Of a stretch of 64,000 nucleotides of DNA, positions 34,530 through 43,189 are shown in pieces. The stretch's first letter is position 1, and each line of letters opens with the position of its first letter. The DNA comes from Methanoregula sp. PtaU1.Bin051 (lineage in GTDB: Archaea > Halobacteriota > Methanomicrobia > Methanomicrobiales > Methanospirillaceae): positions 49,368 to 113,367 of the forward strand of contig MVRE01000002.1 of assembly GCA_002067895.1 (NCBI GenBank). Reading direction: 5' to 3'. The notes under the pieces are model-generated. The model saw nothing but the letters and a program-made list of their open reading frames with translations. It had not been told where the DNA came from and did no database searches. The position numbers were made by a program, and so were the translations under genes.

Positions 34530-34670
34530 ATGGCAATCGATCCGATCTGCAAGATGACCGTTGACGAGAAGACCGCGAAATTCACCAGTGAGTACAAGGG
34601 GAAGAAGTATTATTTCTGCGCCCCGGGCTGCAAGAAGAAGTTCGATGCCGACCCGGCGAAGTACGCATAA
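34530..34670 (+). CDS. 46-residue YHS/TRASH-domain metal-binding protein
   Basis: A complete small protein, D-P-I-C-K-M-T-V early and YYFCAPGCKKKF late, the standard YHS domain with three cysteines that bind soft metals. The ATG at 34530 has a GAGGAG site eight bases ahead; an ATG two codons earlier is too close to it. Directly behind copA, so most likely a copper chaperone, buffer or sensor for the exporter. No DNA-binding part is present. Confidence 0.88.
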   Translation: MAIDPICKMTVDEKTAKFTSEYKGKKYYFCAPGCKKKFDADPAKYA

Positions 34671-34805
34671 TCTGCTCCCGCCTTTTTACGGACCTGGTCT
34701 ATGCATGGTATAAAGATACTATAATGAGGATTCTTAACATATTCTGTAAGATCAGAACAGGCGGCGAAGACGTGCCAGATAGCGCCTGATAAAACAGGAA
34801 CCATC

Positions 34806-35798
34806 ATGATCGGGAACGTACCAATTGCAAAACCTGTCCGGAAATTCGTAGCCCATGCCGAGGAGCTGCTCGGTACCGAGATTGTGATCGCCCGCGACCG
34901 TGAGGCGCCGCTCTCCGGAACCCTTGTCGACAGGTATACGTACCCGGTCGAGAACGAGTACATCGTCTTCCCCGCTCACTATGTCGGACTTATCAAGGAT
35001 TTCATTATTGCAAAGCTCACGCTCACCCTTCTCATCAAGGGTGCAGCTGCAAAACGGGGGGAGTACAAGGTCATTTCGTTCACCGAGGAATCGGTGTATA
35101 ACGGGATGCGACAGATCTACCTTGATGCGTTAAAGGACGAGGCGAAGAAGGAAAAGAAGCTCCCTGTAAACAAGCTAATCGAGATGCTCTTCATCCTCTA
35201 CATGCATTTCCAGGAGGACATGAACGAGCTGCCGTGGAACCCGGTCGTAAATACCGGGGTATATATTAAGATCCCGAAGATCCGGAAGACCCAGCTCTAC
35301 TACCTGATGAAGGAGGGAAAGGAGGACATGGATGAGATGATGGAGCAGATGGATATCATCCCTCGCCGTTATTTCGTCTTTAGTAAGGCCATGTTCTATG
35401 CCCGGGACTACTTCCTTGCCCGCACGCTTCCCGCCGATGAACTTATGCCGGTTATCAACATCCCCCAGATGAAGAAGTTCAACCATCTCGAGGTCAAGGA
35501 GATGTTGACCACGCGCTGGACGCACACGGCCTGGTACCAGTCAAAGGTATTCGGTGACTCCATGATCCAGATCATGGACAGCTCCATCATCAATGACTGG
35601 AACGCGAATCCCGATCTCGACTACTATTACAATCTTTATATGATCATCCAGCGACTCACCGACAACCTCCTCTCGTATATGTCGATGAACTCGTGGTTTG
35701 TCTGGGAACCGGTCAAGCACCTGCAGGACGCGATGCTGGTCAAAGGCGAGTACGAACAGAAAGCGCTCCGGCGCATCTTTGGGGATCTTATCCTATGA
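34806..35798 (+). CDS. protein of unknown function
   Basis: A 330-residue soluble protein that I do not recognise. It is mostly helical, with many Tyr, Met and Trp in the C-terminal half (DLDYYYNLYMIIQRLTD, NSWFVWEPVK). There is no membrane segment, no cysteine motif and no nucleotide-binding loop. The N-terminal LLGTEIVIARDRE and the acidic KEDMDEMMEQMD stretch are distinctive. The TPR gene follows after 69 bases on the same strand. Ordinary codon use suggests a long-resident gene. Confidence 0.75.
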   Translation: MIGNVPIAKPVRKFVAHAEELLGTEIVIARDREAPLSGTLVDRYTYPVENEYIVFPAHYVGLIKDFIIAKLTLTLLIKGAAAKRGEYKVISFTEESVYNGMRQIYLDALKDEAKKEKKLPVNKLIEMLFILYMHFQEDMNELPWNPVVNTGVYIKIPKIRKTQLYYLMKEGKEDMDEMMEQMDIIPRRYFVFSKAMFYARDYFLARTLPADELMPVINIPQMKKFNHLEVKEMLTTRWTHTAWYQSKVFGDSMIQIMDSSIINDWNANPDLDYYYNLYMIIQRLTDNLLSYMSMNSWFVWEPVKHLQDAMLVKGEYEQKALRRIFGDLIL

Positions 35799-35867
35799 CC
35801 GGTATAGATGCAAAACCCGGAAAAAGACTTTATGGGCACGGCATGATACTGAACGAGGGAGACTGTT

Positions 35868-36326
35868 ATGCCTGACAAGGCAGCGGTCGAATGGATCCGG
35901 AAAGGGAAGGCATTTGCCGCAAAGAAACGGTACAAGGACGCACTGAGGGCCTATGAAAAAGCAATTTCCATCGACCCTACGTATGCAGTACCTTATTTCT
36001 CCAAAGCAGAAGTCTTTGCCGAGCAGGGCCAGTTCAAGGAGGCCCTTGAGCTGTGCGACAAAGCGATCTCCATTGATCCGAACTATGCTGACGCATGGTC
36101 CAAGAAAGGGCTCTGTCTCTTCTCTCTCGAACGGTTTGCCGATGCGCTGACTGCATGTACACGTGCTCTCGCCCTTAACGGCAACGATCCCATGGCGTGG
36201 TATATCAAGGGGGTCTCGCTTGACGAGCTGGGAAGGTCTGTAGAGGCGCAGGAAGCTTTCGGCAAGTCCCTCGAGCTCGAGATCATCCTCGACATGGAAG
36301 CAGAGAAGAAGAAGATGGGGCGATGA
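35868..36326 (+). CDS. TPR-repeat protein
   Basis: A 152-residue protein with about three tetratricopeptide repeats: recurring 'WIRKGKAFAAKKRYKDALRAYEKAI-like' (in part), 'PYFSKAEVFAEQGQFKEAL', 'AWSKKGLCLFSLERFADAL' and 'AWYIKGVSLDELGRSVEA' helices. TPR domains bind other proteins. A GAGGGAGA site precedes the ATG. It sits between an unknown gene and ferritin; no partner can be named. Confidence 0.9.
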   Translation: MPDKAAVEWIRKGKAFAAKKRYKDALRAYEKAISIDPTYAVPYFSKAEVFAEQGQFKEALELCDKAISIDPNYADAWSKKGLCLFSLERFADALTACTRALALNGNDPMAWYIKGVSLDELGRSVEAQEAFGKSLELEIILDMEAEKKKMGR

Positions 36327-36464
36327 ACAGGATCATTTCCGACCCACACTAAATCGATTATTTTTCATTCTCTTTGTCTGATCCGCCTACAACAACCGTC
36401 TTTTGCAGATTGCGAAAGCATTATGTGAAGATGCGGCAACATGTCGTTCAAACGGAGGATGTGT

Positions 36465-36953
36465 ATGTTAAGCAAGACGATGGAAGATGCACTGAACAGG
36501 CAGATCAACCGCGAGCTCTATTCATCCTACCTTTACCTTGCCATGTCGGCATATTTCAAGGCCGCCAACCTCGACGGCTTCGCACACTGGATGCGGCTGC
36601 AGGCTGAAGAAGAGAAGGTCCATGGGATGAAAATCTACGACTACGTGATCGCCCGTGGCGGCAAGGTCATGCTCCAGGCAATCGAAGCCCCCAAGGCGAA
36701 ATGGGCATCGGCCGGGAAAGTCTTCGAGGAGGTCTATACACACGAGCAGAAAGTTACGGGCATGATCAACACGCTTGTTGAGCTTGCAATGAAAGAAAAA
36801 GACCACGCAACCTTCGAGATGCTCCAATGGTTTGTCAGGGAACAGGTTGAGGAAGAGGAGAATGCCAGTGCAATCCTCGTCAAGATCCGGATGGTTGGCG
36901 ATGTTCCCGGCCACCTCTTCTGCCTCGACCACGAGCTTGGCGAACGGAAATAA
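36465..36953 (+). CDS. ferritin (FtnA-type)
   Basis: A 162-residue four-helix ferritin. The ATG at 36465 follows a GGAGGA site by six bases and gives the usual MLSKTMEDALNRQINRE-like start; the frame is open eight codons further up. Ferroxidase ligands are visible: Glu in NRELYSSY, Glu-Glu in QAEEEKVHGMK with its His, and the Glu/Gln residues of the later helices (REQVEEE). It stores iron as a 24-subunit shell and limits oxygen damage. No heme-binding Met typical of bacterioferritin is evident. Confidence 0.94.
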   Translation: MLSKTMEDALNRQINRELYSSYLYLAMSAYFKAANLDGFAHWMRLQAEEEKVHGMKIYDYVIARGGKVMLQAIEAPKAKWASAGKVFEEVYTHEQKVTGMINTLVELAMKEKDHATFEMLQWFVREQVEEEENASAILVKIRMVGDVPGHLFCLDHELGERK

Positions 36954-37051
36954 CACCTGTTCTTTTTTAAAAACCAGATTTTCAGCGCGGGATTTTTCAG
37001 CGCGGGATATATAGCATTCCAGCAATAATGATTCGCTGAGTGTGGGTACCT

Positions 37052-38158
37052 ATGGCGAGTCCGGTGTATTTTGCCAACCTCCGTTCACGTGATGAAAATT
37101 CCAGCACAATTGCAAAGGTCAGTGCCCTTTTCGATTGCGCAGATTTTGCATCCCTGATCGAGACTGGGCAAAAGACCGCAATCAAGCTCCATTTCGGCGA
37201 GCTGGGCAACGACTCGTACATCAGCCCGGTCTTTGTCCGGCAGGTTGTCGATAAGGTGAAGGTGCGCGGGGGGCTCCCGTTTCTTACAGATACGAATACG
37301 CTCTACCGGGGAAGCAGGGCAAACGCGGTCGACCATATTACGACGGCCATCCTGCACGGGTTCGATTACGCGGTCACCGGAGCGCCACTGATCATCGCAG
37401 ACGGCCTTGCCGGCAGGAACATCGTGCGGGTGCCAGTCAGGGGCCGGCATTTTACCAAGGTTGCAATTGCCGGTGATATTGTTTCTGCCCGGAGTATGAT
37501 TGTGCTCACGCATTTCAAGGCGCACATGGTCTCGGGTTTCGGGGGCGCGATCAAGAACCTTGCCATGGGGTGTGCCCCTCCGGCCGGTAAAAGGGAGCAG
37601 CACATGGCGTTCCCGTTCACGATACCGGAACGATGTACCGCCTGCGGCAAATGCACGGTTGCCTGCCCAAAGGGGGCAATCACGATCCGGGACAAGAAAT
37701 CTTCAATAGACCGCGATCTCTGCATTGGGTGCTTTGAGTGCATGACGGTCTGTCCGGAGCGGGCAATCGATGTGGACTGGGCAACAGAGATCCCGGTGTT
37801 TATTGAACGAATGGTTGAGTATGCTGCCGGTGCGCTGAAGGGGAAGGAAGGCCGGACCGGCTACATGAGTTTCCTGACCCGAATCACGCCAGACTGCGAT
37901 TGTGTTCCGTGGAGCGATGCGGCGATCGTGCCGGATATCGGTATCCTTGCTTCCAAGGATCCGGTCGCAATCGATATGGCAGCGTACGATCTGGTGAACG
38001 CCCAGACCGGCTTTCTTGATTCGGAGTTGCATTCACATCATGCAAAAGGGGGCGACAAGTTCAAAGGCGTATGGAAGGATACAGACGGGCTGCGCCAGAT
38101 CCGGTACGCGGAAGAGCTCGGGCTGGGTTCGGGCAGGTACGAGCTGATCCGGATCTGA
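37052..38158 (+). CDS. DUF362 protein with two [4Fe-4S] ferredoxin motifs
   Basis: A 368-residue protein. A DUF362 domain (AIKLHFGELGN, TDTNTLYRG, LTHFKAHMVSGFGGAIKNLAMG) is followed at about residues 185-245 by two ferredoxin motifs, CTACGKCTVACPKGA and CIGCFECMTVCPERA. The remaining C-terminal part continues DUF362 (PDIGILASKDPVAIDMAAYDL). Members are common in methanogens and anaerobes as redox proteins of unknown substrate. The ATG at 37052 is chosen over an in-frame GTG at 37040. Confidence 0.9.
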   Translation: MASPVYFANLRSRDENSSTIAKVSALFDCADFASLIETGQKTAIKLHFGELGNDSYISPVFVRQVVDKVKVRGGLPFLTDTNTLYRGSRANAVDHITTAILHGFDYAVTGAPLIIADGLAGRNIVRVPVRGRHFTKVAIAGDIVSARSMIVLTHFKAHMVSGFGGAIKNLAMGCAPPAGKREQHMAFPFTIPERCTACGKCTVACPKGAITIRDKKSSIDRDLCIGCFECMTVCPERAIDVDWATEIPVFIERMVEYAAGALKGKEGRTGYMSFLTRITPDCDCVPWSDAAIVPDIGILASKDPVAIDMAAYDLVNAQTGFLDSELHSHHAKGGDKFKGVWKDTDGLRQIRYAEELGLGSGRYELIRI

Positions 38159-38181
38159 ACTCCTGATCAGAATTTTCATCA

Positions 38182-38207
38182 TTTTTTCATTTTTTAGCTC
38201 GTTTTTT
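38182..38207 (+). terminator. triple T-run terminator after the DUF362 gene
   Basis: Three runs of five to six T in 26 bases, starting 23 bases after the stop codon. A weak CTCG...CGAG hairpin overlaps the last run. Confidence 0.5.
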
Positions 38208-38387
38208 GGGAAAATTCGAGTAAAAATATATCACGATCGCTGGTTTTGACCGAAACGGTTATAAGGGGATGGAAAGCAAGCGCTTATTACTGACATTGAT
38301 TAAAACTGTTCTGTTTGAGCCGGTTGCTGCTCAGACATGCGTTTAAGTAAATAAAGAATTCAGGATTTTTGTATCAAGGTGTGACTG

Positions 38388-39977
38388 ATGAATCTTCGAC
38401 AGCCTAATGCGAACGAAGCAACGGGCACGGTGAACCGCTCACGGAATGTCGTTCCGATGTCGGGCATTTGTACCCGCTGTGTTGACGGATGCAAAGGCAG
38501 CTGCGAGATCTGGCTCTCATCGTTCCGGGGCAGGGAGGTCCTGTATCCAGGGCCGTTTGGTGAGATCACCGCAGGTGCCGACAAGAACTACCCGATCGAC
38601 TACTCCCATCTCAACATCCAGGGATACGCAGTCGGGGCAAAGGGACTTCCAGAGGGTACCGATATGGGTCCGGATACAGCGGTCTTCTCAACCGTCAGTA
38701 CCGAGACCGAGTACGGCTGGAGCAAGAAAGTCAAGATGAAGCTTCCGATATTTACCGGGGCGCTCGGCTCTACCGATATAGCCCGGATCAACTGGGAGCA
38801 TTTTGCAATCGGCGCAGCAATCTCCGGCATCACGCTCGTCTGCGGTGAGAATGTCTGCGGTGTGGATCCCGCACTCAAGTTCGACAGTAAAGGGAAAGTG
38901 AAGGAATCGCCGGAGATGGACCGGCGGATTAACACGTACAGGAAATTCCACGAGGGATTCGGTGAGATCCTCGTCCAGATGAACGTGGAGGACACCCGGC
39001 TCGGGACCGCGGAATACGTCGCATCCAAACACAACCTGGACACCATCGAGCTGAAATGGGGACAGGGCGCAAAGTGTATCGGCGGCGAGATCAAGGTAAA
39101 ATCCCTTGAGCGTGCAATCGAGCTAAAGAAGCGTGGTTACATCGTGCTCCCCGATCCGACTGTCAAGGAGAACCAGGCCGCGTTCAAGGCCGGCGCGATC
39201 AAGGAATTCGAGCGGCACTCCCGGCTCGGTTTTGTAACAAAGGAAGGCTTCATGGAGGAGATCGACCGGCTCCGCAACATCGGCTTCAAGCGGATAACGC
39301 TCAAGACCGGCGCGTACTCCATGGTCGAGCTCGCAATGGCTCTGCGGTACTGCTCCGAGGCCAAGATTGACCTGCTCACCATCGACGGCGCACCGGGCGG
39401 TACCGGCATGAGCCCGTGGCCGATGATGAACGAATGGGGCATCCCGTCGTTCTATATTCACTCTCTCGCGTACGACTTTGCGACCAAACTCGAGAAGAAG
39501 GGGATGCGTGTCCCCGATCTCGCATTCGCCGGTGGGTTCTCAGACGAGCCCGGCGTTTTCAAGGCGCTCGCGATGGGAAGCCCGTACGTGAAAGCAGTCT
39601 GCATGGGCCGCGGCCTCATGATCCCTGGAATGGTAGGAAAGAACATCGAGAAGTGGTTAAAGGAGGGTGACCTTCCAAAGAGCGTCTCCAAGTACGGCAA
39701 CACTGCCGAAGAGATCTTTGTCTGCTATGAAGAGCTCAAAGAGAAATATGGCAGCAGGGTCAAAGAGATCCCGATGGGAGCGCTCGGTATCTATACCTAT
39801 GCGTCGAAGTTCCGGACCGGGCTCCAGCAGATCATGGCAGGTTCCCGCAACTTCCGGCTCTCAACGATCAGCCGAGACGACCTGATGGCCCTGACCGAAG
39901 AGGCTTCAGCGGTGTCCGGCATCGAGTACGTCATGGCCGCACGGTATGATGAGGCGATGGGTGCCCTGCTCGACTGA
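38388..39977 (+). CDS. stand-alone FMN-binding glutamate-synthase-like protein
   Basis: A 529-residue protein with the glutamate synthase FMN/TIM-barrel domain: KLPIFTGALGSTDIARINW, ELKWGQGAKCIGGEIK, TIDGAPGGTGMSPWP and DLAFAGGFSDEPGVFKALAMG. The N-terminus has a Cys group, CTRCVDGCKGSC, that may hold a cluster. The C-terminal cysteine cluster seen in true GltB ([3Fe-4S], present in the copy at 48965) is missing here. There is no amidotransferase or GXGXG domain alongside. An AAGGTG site precedes the ATG, and an AT-rich promoter lies upstream. It may use another amino donor or a related substrate. Confidence 0.88.
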   Translation: MNLRQPNANEATGTVNRSRNVVPMSGICTRCVDGCKGSCEIWLSSFRGREVLYPGPFGEITAGADKNYPIDYSHLNIQGYAVGAKGLPEGTDMGPDTAVFSTVSTETEYGWSKKVKMKLPIFTGALGSTDIARINWEHFAIGAAISGITLVCGENVCGVDPALKFDSKGKVKESPEMDRRINTYRKFHEGFGEILVQMNVEDTRLGTAEYVASKHNLDTIELKWGQGAKCIGGEIKVKSLERAIELKKRGYIVLPDPTVKENQAAFKAGAIKEFERHSRLGFVTKEGFMEEIDRLRNIGFKRITLKTGAYSMVELAMALRYCSEAKIDLLTIDGAPGGTGMSPWPMMNEWGIPSFYIHSLAYDFATKLEKKGMRVPDLAFAGGFSDEPGVFKALAMGSPYVKAVCMGRGLMIPGMVGKNIEKWLKEGDLPKSVSKYGNTAEEIFVCYEELKEKYGSRVKEIPMGALGIYTYASKFRTGLQQIMAGSRNFRLSTISRDDLMALTEEASAVSGIEYVMAARYDEAMGALLD

Positions 39978-40027
39978 GTGTTTTCGAAAAACTGACATAC
40001 ACTCCCGGGAGTATTCCCGGGGATTTT

Positions 40028-41233
40028 TTATTCTCCTGGTTTTTTCATTCCGGCCTGAGAGCGACCGGCTGGTGATTGCTGAATGGATCGCTTCTCCTCC
40101 TTTATCGTGAATGTGTCCAGGATGGATAGCGTAATCCGGGTGCCAAGCGTGGGCTGAATGGTTTCGAGCCAGAGGAAGAAGCCGACCTTGGGAGGTGTCG
40201 GGCGCTCAAACTTGAAGTGCCTGTCCTTTACCTGCACCATCTTGAGGTACTCCTTTCTGCTTTTTGAGCGGAGGTAGATAATCAGTTCGTAACCGGGCAG
40301 GTCGGTTGCGACGATTGCCCTTGAGTAATGCCGGAAGAATTCGGAAAACTCTACTTTTTTCCCTTTGACCGACATGCCGTAAGTCTCGCAGACAGCCTTG
40401 ATCGCCTGAGGGTAGAGCGCGCCGTACAGTACTTTCTTGACCAGATCATCAGTTGGTGCATATGACCGCTGATCCTGTTGAAATTTATCATCGCCCGTAA
40501 TGCGGGCGAAAATCCGGTTCTTTACATCGTCGTGATATTTCCGGTAATCGAACGGCTGTCTGAATGTAAGCCGGGTTGCCGGTATAAGTTTGGCATGGTC
40601 ATAGGGTTTCGTATACAGGATCCTTGGCCGGTAGTACTTGACCATCTTCTTGATCTGTTCGCAGGAGCTGGTGTGGATGATAGCATTGGTCTTATCCTTT
40701 GCGAGCCGTTTTATGACTGAATAGTTTGACAGGTCGAAAGACGAGACAAGCAGGAAGGGCGTGTTCTTCTGGTTATAAAGGTAGCAGAGCAGTTTTTTCT
40801 TATACTCAATCTCCTGCTCGAACTCTTTCAGGTCGGATGGGGATGTGACCACTTCGGCGAACGCAACTTCGTTGTCGCTTGTTACCAAAAGAAGATCAAA
40901 TTCGGCAAGATCCTGTCCGTTGCCACGAATTACGATGTCTCCGTATTTAGAGTAAAAGATGCCGTTCTGGCCGATCCGCGCAAGCTCCCGTTTTTTCGGC
41001 GCATCGGCACCTTTCCGCGCAAGATATCTTATCCGGTCCGATTTTTTTGAGATGTCGAGGAACATTTCATAGATGATAGCCTCGAACCAACGGCCCTCTG
41101 CAGTCCGCATGGGCTCGATATCAGGGGAAAAGAGTTTCTTACGCTCTATCTTGTTCATGTGCCGCGTGGCATTGAGGGCAATGGCCGGCGTTGGTTTGAA
41201 ATTCCTGAAATTACTTGAAAGCCACGGGATCAT
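40028..41233 (-). CDS. unknown protein with a degenerate PD-(D/E)xK-like core
   Basis: A 401-residue protein; an in-frame ATG at 41158 is an alternative start. The stretch from about residue 45 to 155 has the order helix with Glu (GRWFEAIIYEMF), strand with Asp113 (AEFDLLLV), strand with Glu127 (VAFAEVVTS) and a helix with Lys/Gln (QEIEYKKKLL), which resembles the restriction-endonuclease fold. The key Lys of E-x-K is Val here, so activity is doubtful or the Lys has moved. The C-terminal half (YELIIYLRSKSRKEY, FFLWLETIQPTLG) is unlike known domains. No methylase or other defence gene lies near. Confidence 0.7.
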   Translation of the reverse strand: MIPWLSSNFRNFKPTPAIALNATRHMNKIERKKLFSPDIEPMRTAEGRWFEAIIYEMFLDISKKSDRIRYLARKGADAPKKRELARIGQNGIFYSKYGDIVIRGNGQDLAEFDLLLVTSDNEVAFAEVVTSPSDLKEFEQEIEYKKKLLCYLYNQKNTPFLLVSSFDLSNYSVIKRLAKDKTNAIIHTSSCEQIKKMVKYYRPRILYTKPYDHAKLIPATRLTFRQPFDYRKYHDDVKNRIFARITGDDKFQQDQRSYAPTDDLVKKVLYGALYPQAIKAVCETYGMSVKGKKVEFSEFFRHYSRAIVATDLPGYELIIYLRSKSRKEYLKMVQVKDRHFKFERPTPPKVGFFLWLETIQPTLGTRITLSILDTFTIKEEKRSIQQSPAGRSQAGMKKPGE

Positions 41234-41414
41234 GAAATGTATGTAAAGAATCTGCGTTTATTCAGTAAATAACAATCCTAAGAATTCTCAAGGAGCTGGT
41301 GTGCTTGTAATAAAGATAGCATTAAGTAGTGGGGGAAATACACTTCCTTCGTACATAAGTTATGGACTTGGAATCCATAACAAGGGAAAAAGGAGGAAAA
41401 GGAGGGGGAGATAT

Positions 41415-41771
41415 ATGACACAAGCAGAAAAGGCAGGTCGCATGCAACCGCTGCCAAGGTATGTCATGCCGGATGAATCGGAACCAGAGTATAATCTTAT
41501 CCTTGATGAATTGCACAATCATCGACAGTCGCTAATCGGCTCATCTTACTTCTACATCAAATCCGACAAGGATGCATGCGTGCTGTGCCGGATAATCCAT
41601 GGTGGTGGCAAGATCTATTTCCACGAAGTTGTGGATCACCTGCAGCACGGTATTTCAGATGAAGATCTTGAACTATCTGTGAAAAAGGATACAGGTACAT
41701 TTTCATTGCCTGGCCATTACCCGGTTTCAGTACATGTTGAAAAGAAATTACGGGTATTGTACGATATTTAA
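41415..41771 (+). CDS. small protein of unknown function
   Basis: About 118 residues from the ATG at 41415, which follows an AGGAGGGGGAG ribosome site; the open frame reaches 41301 but that part is basic read-through. The C-terminal two-thirds (YFYIKSDKDACVLCRIIHGGGKIYFHEV..) looks like a small alpha/beta domain with a CVLC pair; no known family. It starts an AT-richer group of three rightward genes. Confidence 0.65.
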   Translation: MTQAEKAGRMQPLPRYVMPDESEPEYNLILDELHNHRQSLIGSSYFYIKSDKDACVLCRIIHGGGKIYFHEVVDHLQHGISDEDLELSVKKDTGTFSLPGHYPVSVHVEKKLRVLYDI

Positions 41772-41817
41772 TCAATTTTTTACCTGTTAATACAGGAAAA
41801 AACAAGCGTGAAACAAT

Positions 41818-42555
41818 ATGCATAAAATCCGTTTGACGGTATTCCAGCAAACACGGGATGAACCGATGGGATATTTCGATACCCTCTGCAGGGAGTGGAA
41901 TATATCATCTGACTGCATCAGGCTCTTTGAAAACAATGAAGCAAGGATCCCTTCTGCAACACACCTTTTGATTCTGGGCGGTCCGATGAGTGTTAATGAT
42001 GAAAAAGAATATCCTTATCTTGCTGATGAAAAAAACGCAATCCGTTCATTTGTAAAATCAGGCAAACCAGTACTGGGGATCTGTCTTGGTGCCCAACTGC
42101 TGGCAGCTGCATTTGGAGGGAAGGTCTACCCGTACAAAAAGGAGATTGGCTGGTATGAAATCCGATCTCTCGGAAGCGGAATATTCAAAGGTTTTCCATC
42201 TTCGTTTTGGGCATTCCAGATGCATGGCGAGACATTTGATCTTCCACCTGATGGCAGGATCCTCTGTAGTGGAGAAAATGTTCAAAACCAGGCATTGCAG
42301 ATCGGATCTGCTACCGGACTCCAGTTTCATCCGGAGATGACTTCCGATCTCATCCGTAGATGGATTAAAGATTTGCCGTCAGCGGAAAGGGACCGGATCT
42401 CCAATGACACTGAGATCCATCTGACTGATTGTCACTCATTATGCCGGACACTTGCAGAACGGTTTTTCATGAGTGAGATAACACAAAAAAATCTAAAAAA
42501 AATCATCCGGCCGAAAAAAAATGTAATTACAACCGATACAGGAGGATCGATTTAG
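41818..42555 (+). CDS. class I glutamine amidotransferase, stand-alone
   Basis: A 245-residue protein with the Triad GATase fold: LILGGPMSVND, the nucleophile elbow GICLGAQLLA, and QFHPEM with the catalytic His. No synthetase domain is attached. Stand-alone members hydrolyse glutamine for a partner, or act on gamma-glutamyl compounds; the partner is not evident. The last ~60 residues, rich in Lys and Thr, go beyond the usual domain. DNA is AT-richer than in neighbours. The next gene starts two bases after the stop codon ends. Confidence 0.88.
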   Translation: MHKIRLTVFQQTRDEPMGYFDTLCREWNISSDCIRLFENNEARIPSATHLLILGGPMSVNDEKEYPYLADEKNAIRSFVKSGKPVLGICLGAQLLAAAFGGKVYPYKKEIGWYEIRSLGSGIFKGFPSSFWAFQMHGETFDLPPDGRILCSGENVQNQALQIGSATGLQFHPEMTSDLIRRWIKDLPSAERDRISNDTEIHLTDCHSLCRTLAERFFMSEITQKNLKKIIRPKKNVITTDTGGSI

Positions 42556-42556
42556 C

Positions 42557-42811
42557 ATGCTTATGAACAGCAATTCCTGCAATGATCCCGTGTTGGACGC
42601 TGCAAAAATGGCGCTCAAGACAGGCAATGTCAATATTATTCTGCCATGGATCCCAAAATCGGCTGAGAACAAAATGAAAAATCTATTCGAGAAGACATTG
42701 TGTGAACAGAGAATCGGGAATGATATGAATAATGTTGGAGTGAAATGGTATTTCAGGACAGTTCGACAGCTTAATTATTCGTTTGATCGAGCTCTTCCCA
42801 AGCGTAAATAA
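42557..42811 (+). CDS. short DUF6448-like protein, possibly truncated
   Basis: An 84-residue protein beginning C-N-D-P-V-L-D-A-A-K-M-A-L after a few residues, then TGNVNIILPWIP and a Glu-Lys-Thr helix. This looks like the opening third of the DUF6448 family, whose members I recall as longer (~200 residues). The resemblance fades after KWYFRTVRQL and the frame then stops, so the gene is either a short variant or a remnant. A GGAGGA site lies 11 bases ahead of the ATG, inside the end of the amidotransferase gene, so they are co-transcribed. Confidence 0.6.
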   Translation: MLMNSNSCNDPVLDAAKMALKTGNVNIILPWIPKSAENKMKNLFEKTLCEQRIGNDMNNVGVKWYFRTVRQLNYSFDRALPKRK

Positions 42812-42849
42812 TACGCAATTTGAAAAATGTCGAAAAAATGTTATGAATA

Positions 42850-43179
42850 TTACCCTTCAGTCTCTCCAGTGCGGATCCGTATTGTCCTTTCAACTGGGAG
42901 AACGAAGATCTTCCCGTCTCCAATCTTGCCCGTCCTGGCGGATTCCGTGATGAGTGCGATTACATCATTGGAATTCTCATCACGCACGACAACCTCAATC
43001 TGGACCTTGGGCAGCATATCGACAGACATAACCTTGCCGCGGTACTGGAGGGCAATCCCTTTCTGTTCCCCGCGTCCTTTTACATCTGTAACTGTCATGC
43101 CAATATAACCTCTTTCTTCCAGATTTTTTTTGACGAACTCGAACCGTTCCGGTTTGATGATTGCCTTGATGAGTTTCAA
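42850..43179 (-). CDS. glnK: nitrogen regulatory PII protein (first copy)
   Basis: A 109-residue PII protein. It starts at a TTG (43179) with a GAGGTGG ribosome site at ideal spacing, giving the usual 'MKLIKAIIKPERF' (family start). The T-loop (GRGEQKGIALQYRG, Tyr conserved), the B-loop GKIGDGKIFV and the C-loop RIRTGE are all present. PII binds ATP/ADP and 2-oxoglutarate and, in its ammonium-replete form, plugs the AmtB channel. It follows amtB by ten bases, the standard amtB-glnK order. Confidence 0.95.
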   Translation of the reverse strand: MKLIKAIIKPERFEFVKKNLEERGYIGMTVTDVKGRGEQKGIALQYRGKVMSVDMLPKVQIEVVVRDENSNDVIALITESARTGKIGDGKIFVLPVERTIRIRTGETEG

Positions 43180-43189
43180 TATGTCCACC

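Noticed and set aside
38388..39977. Straightforward call as glutamate synthase
   Set aside because: The C-terminal 3Fe-4S ligands and both partner domains are missing, so only the family name is given.
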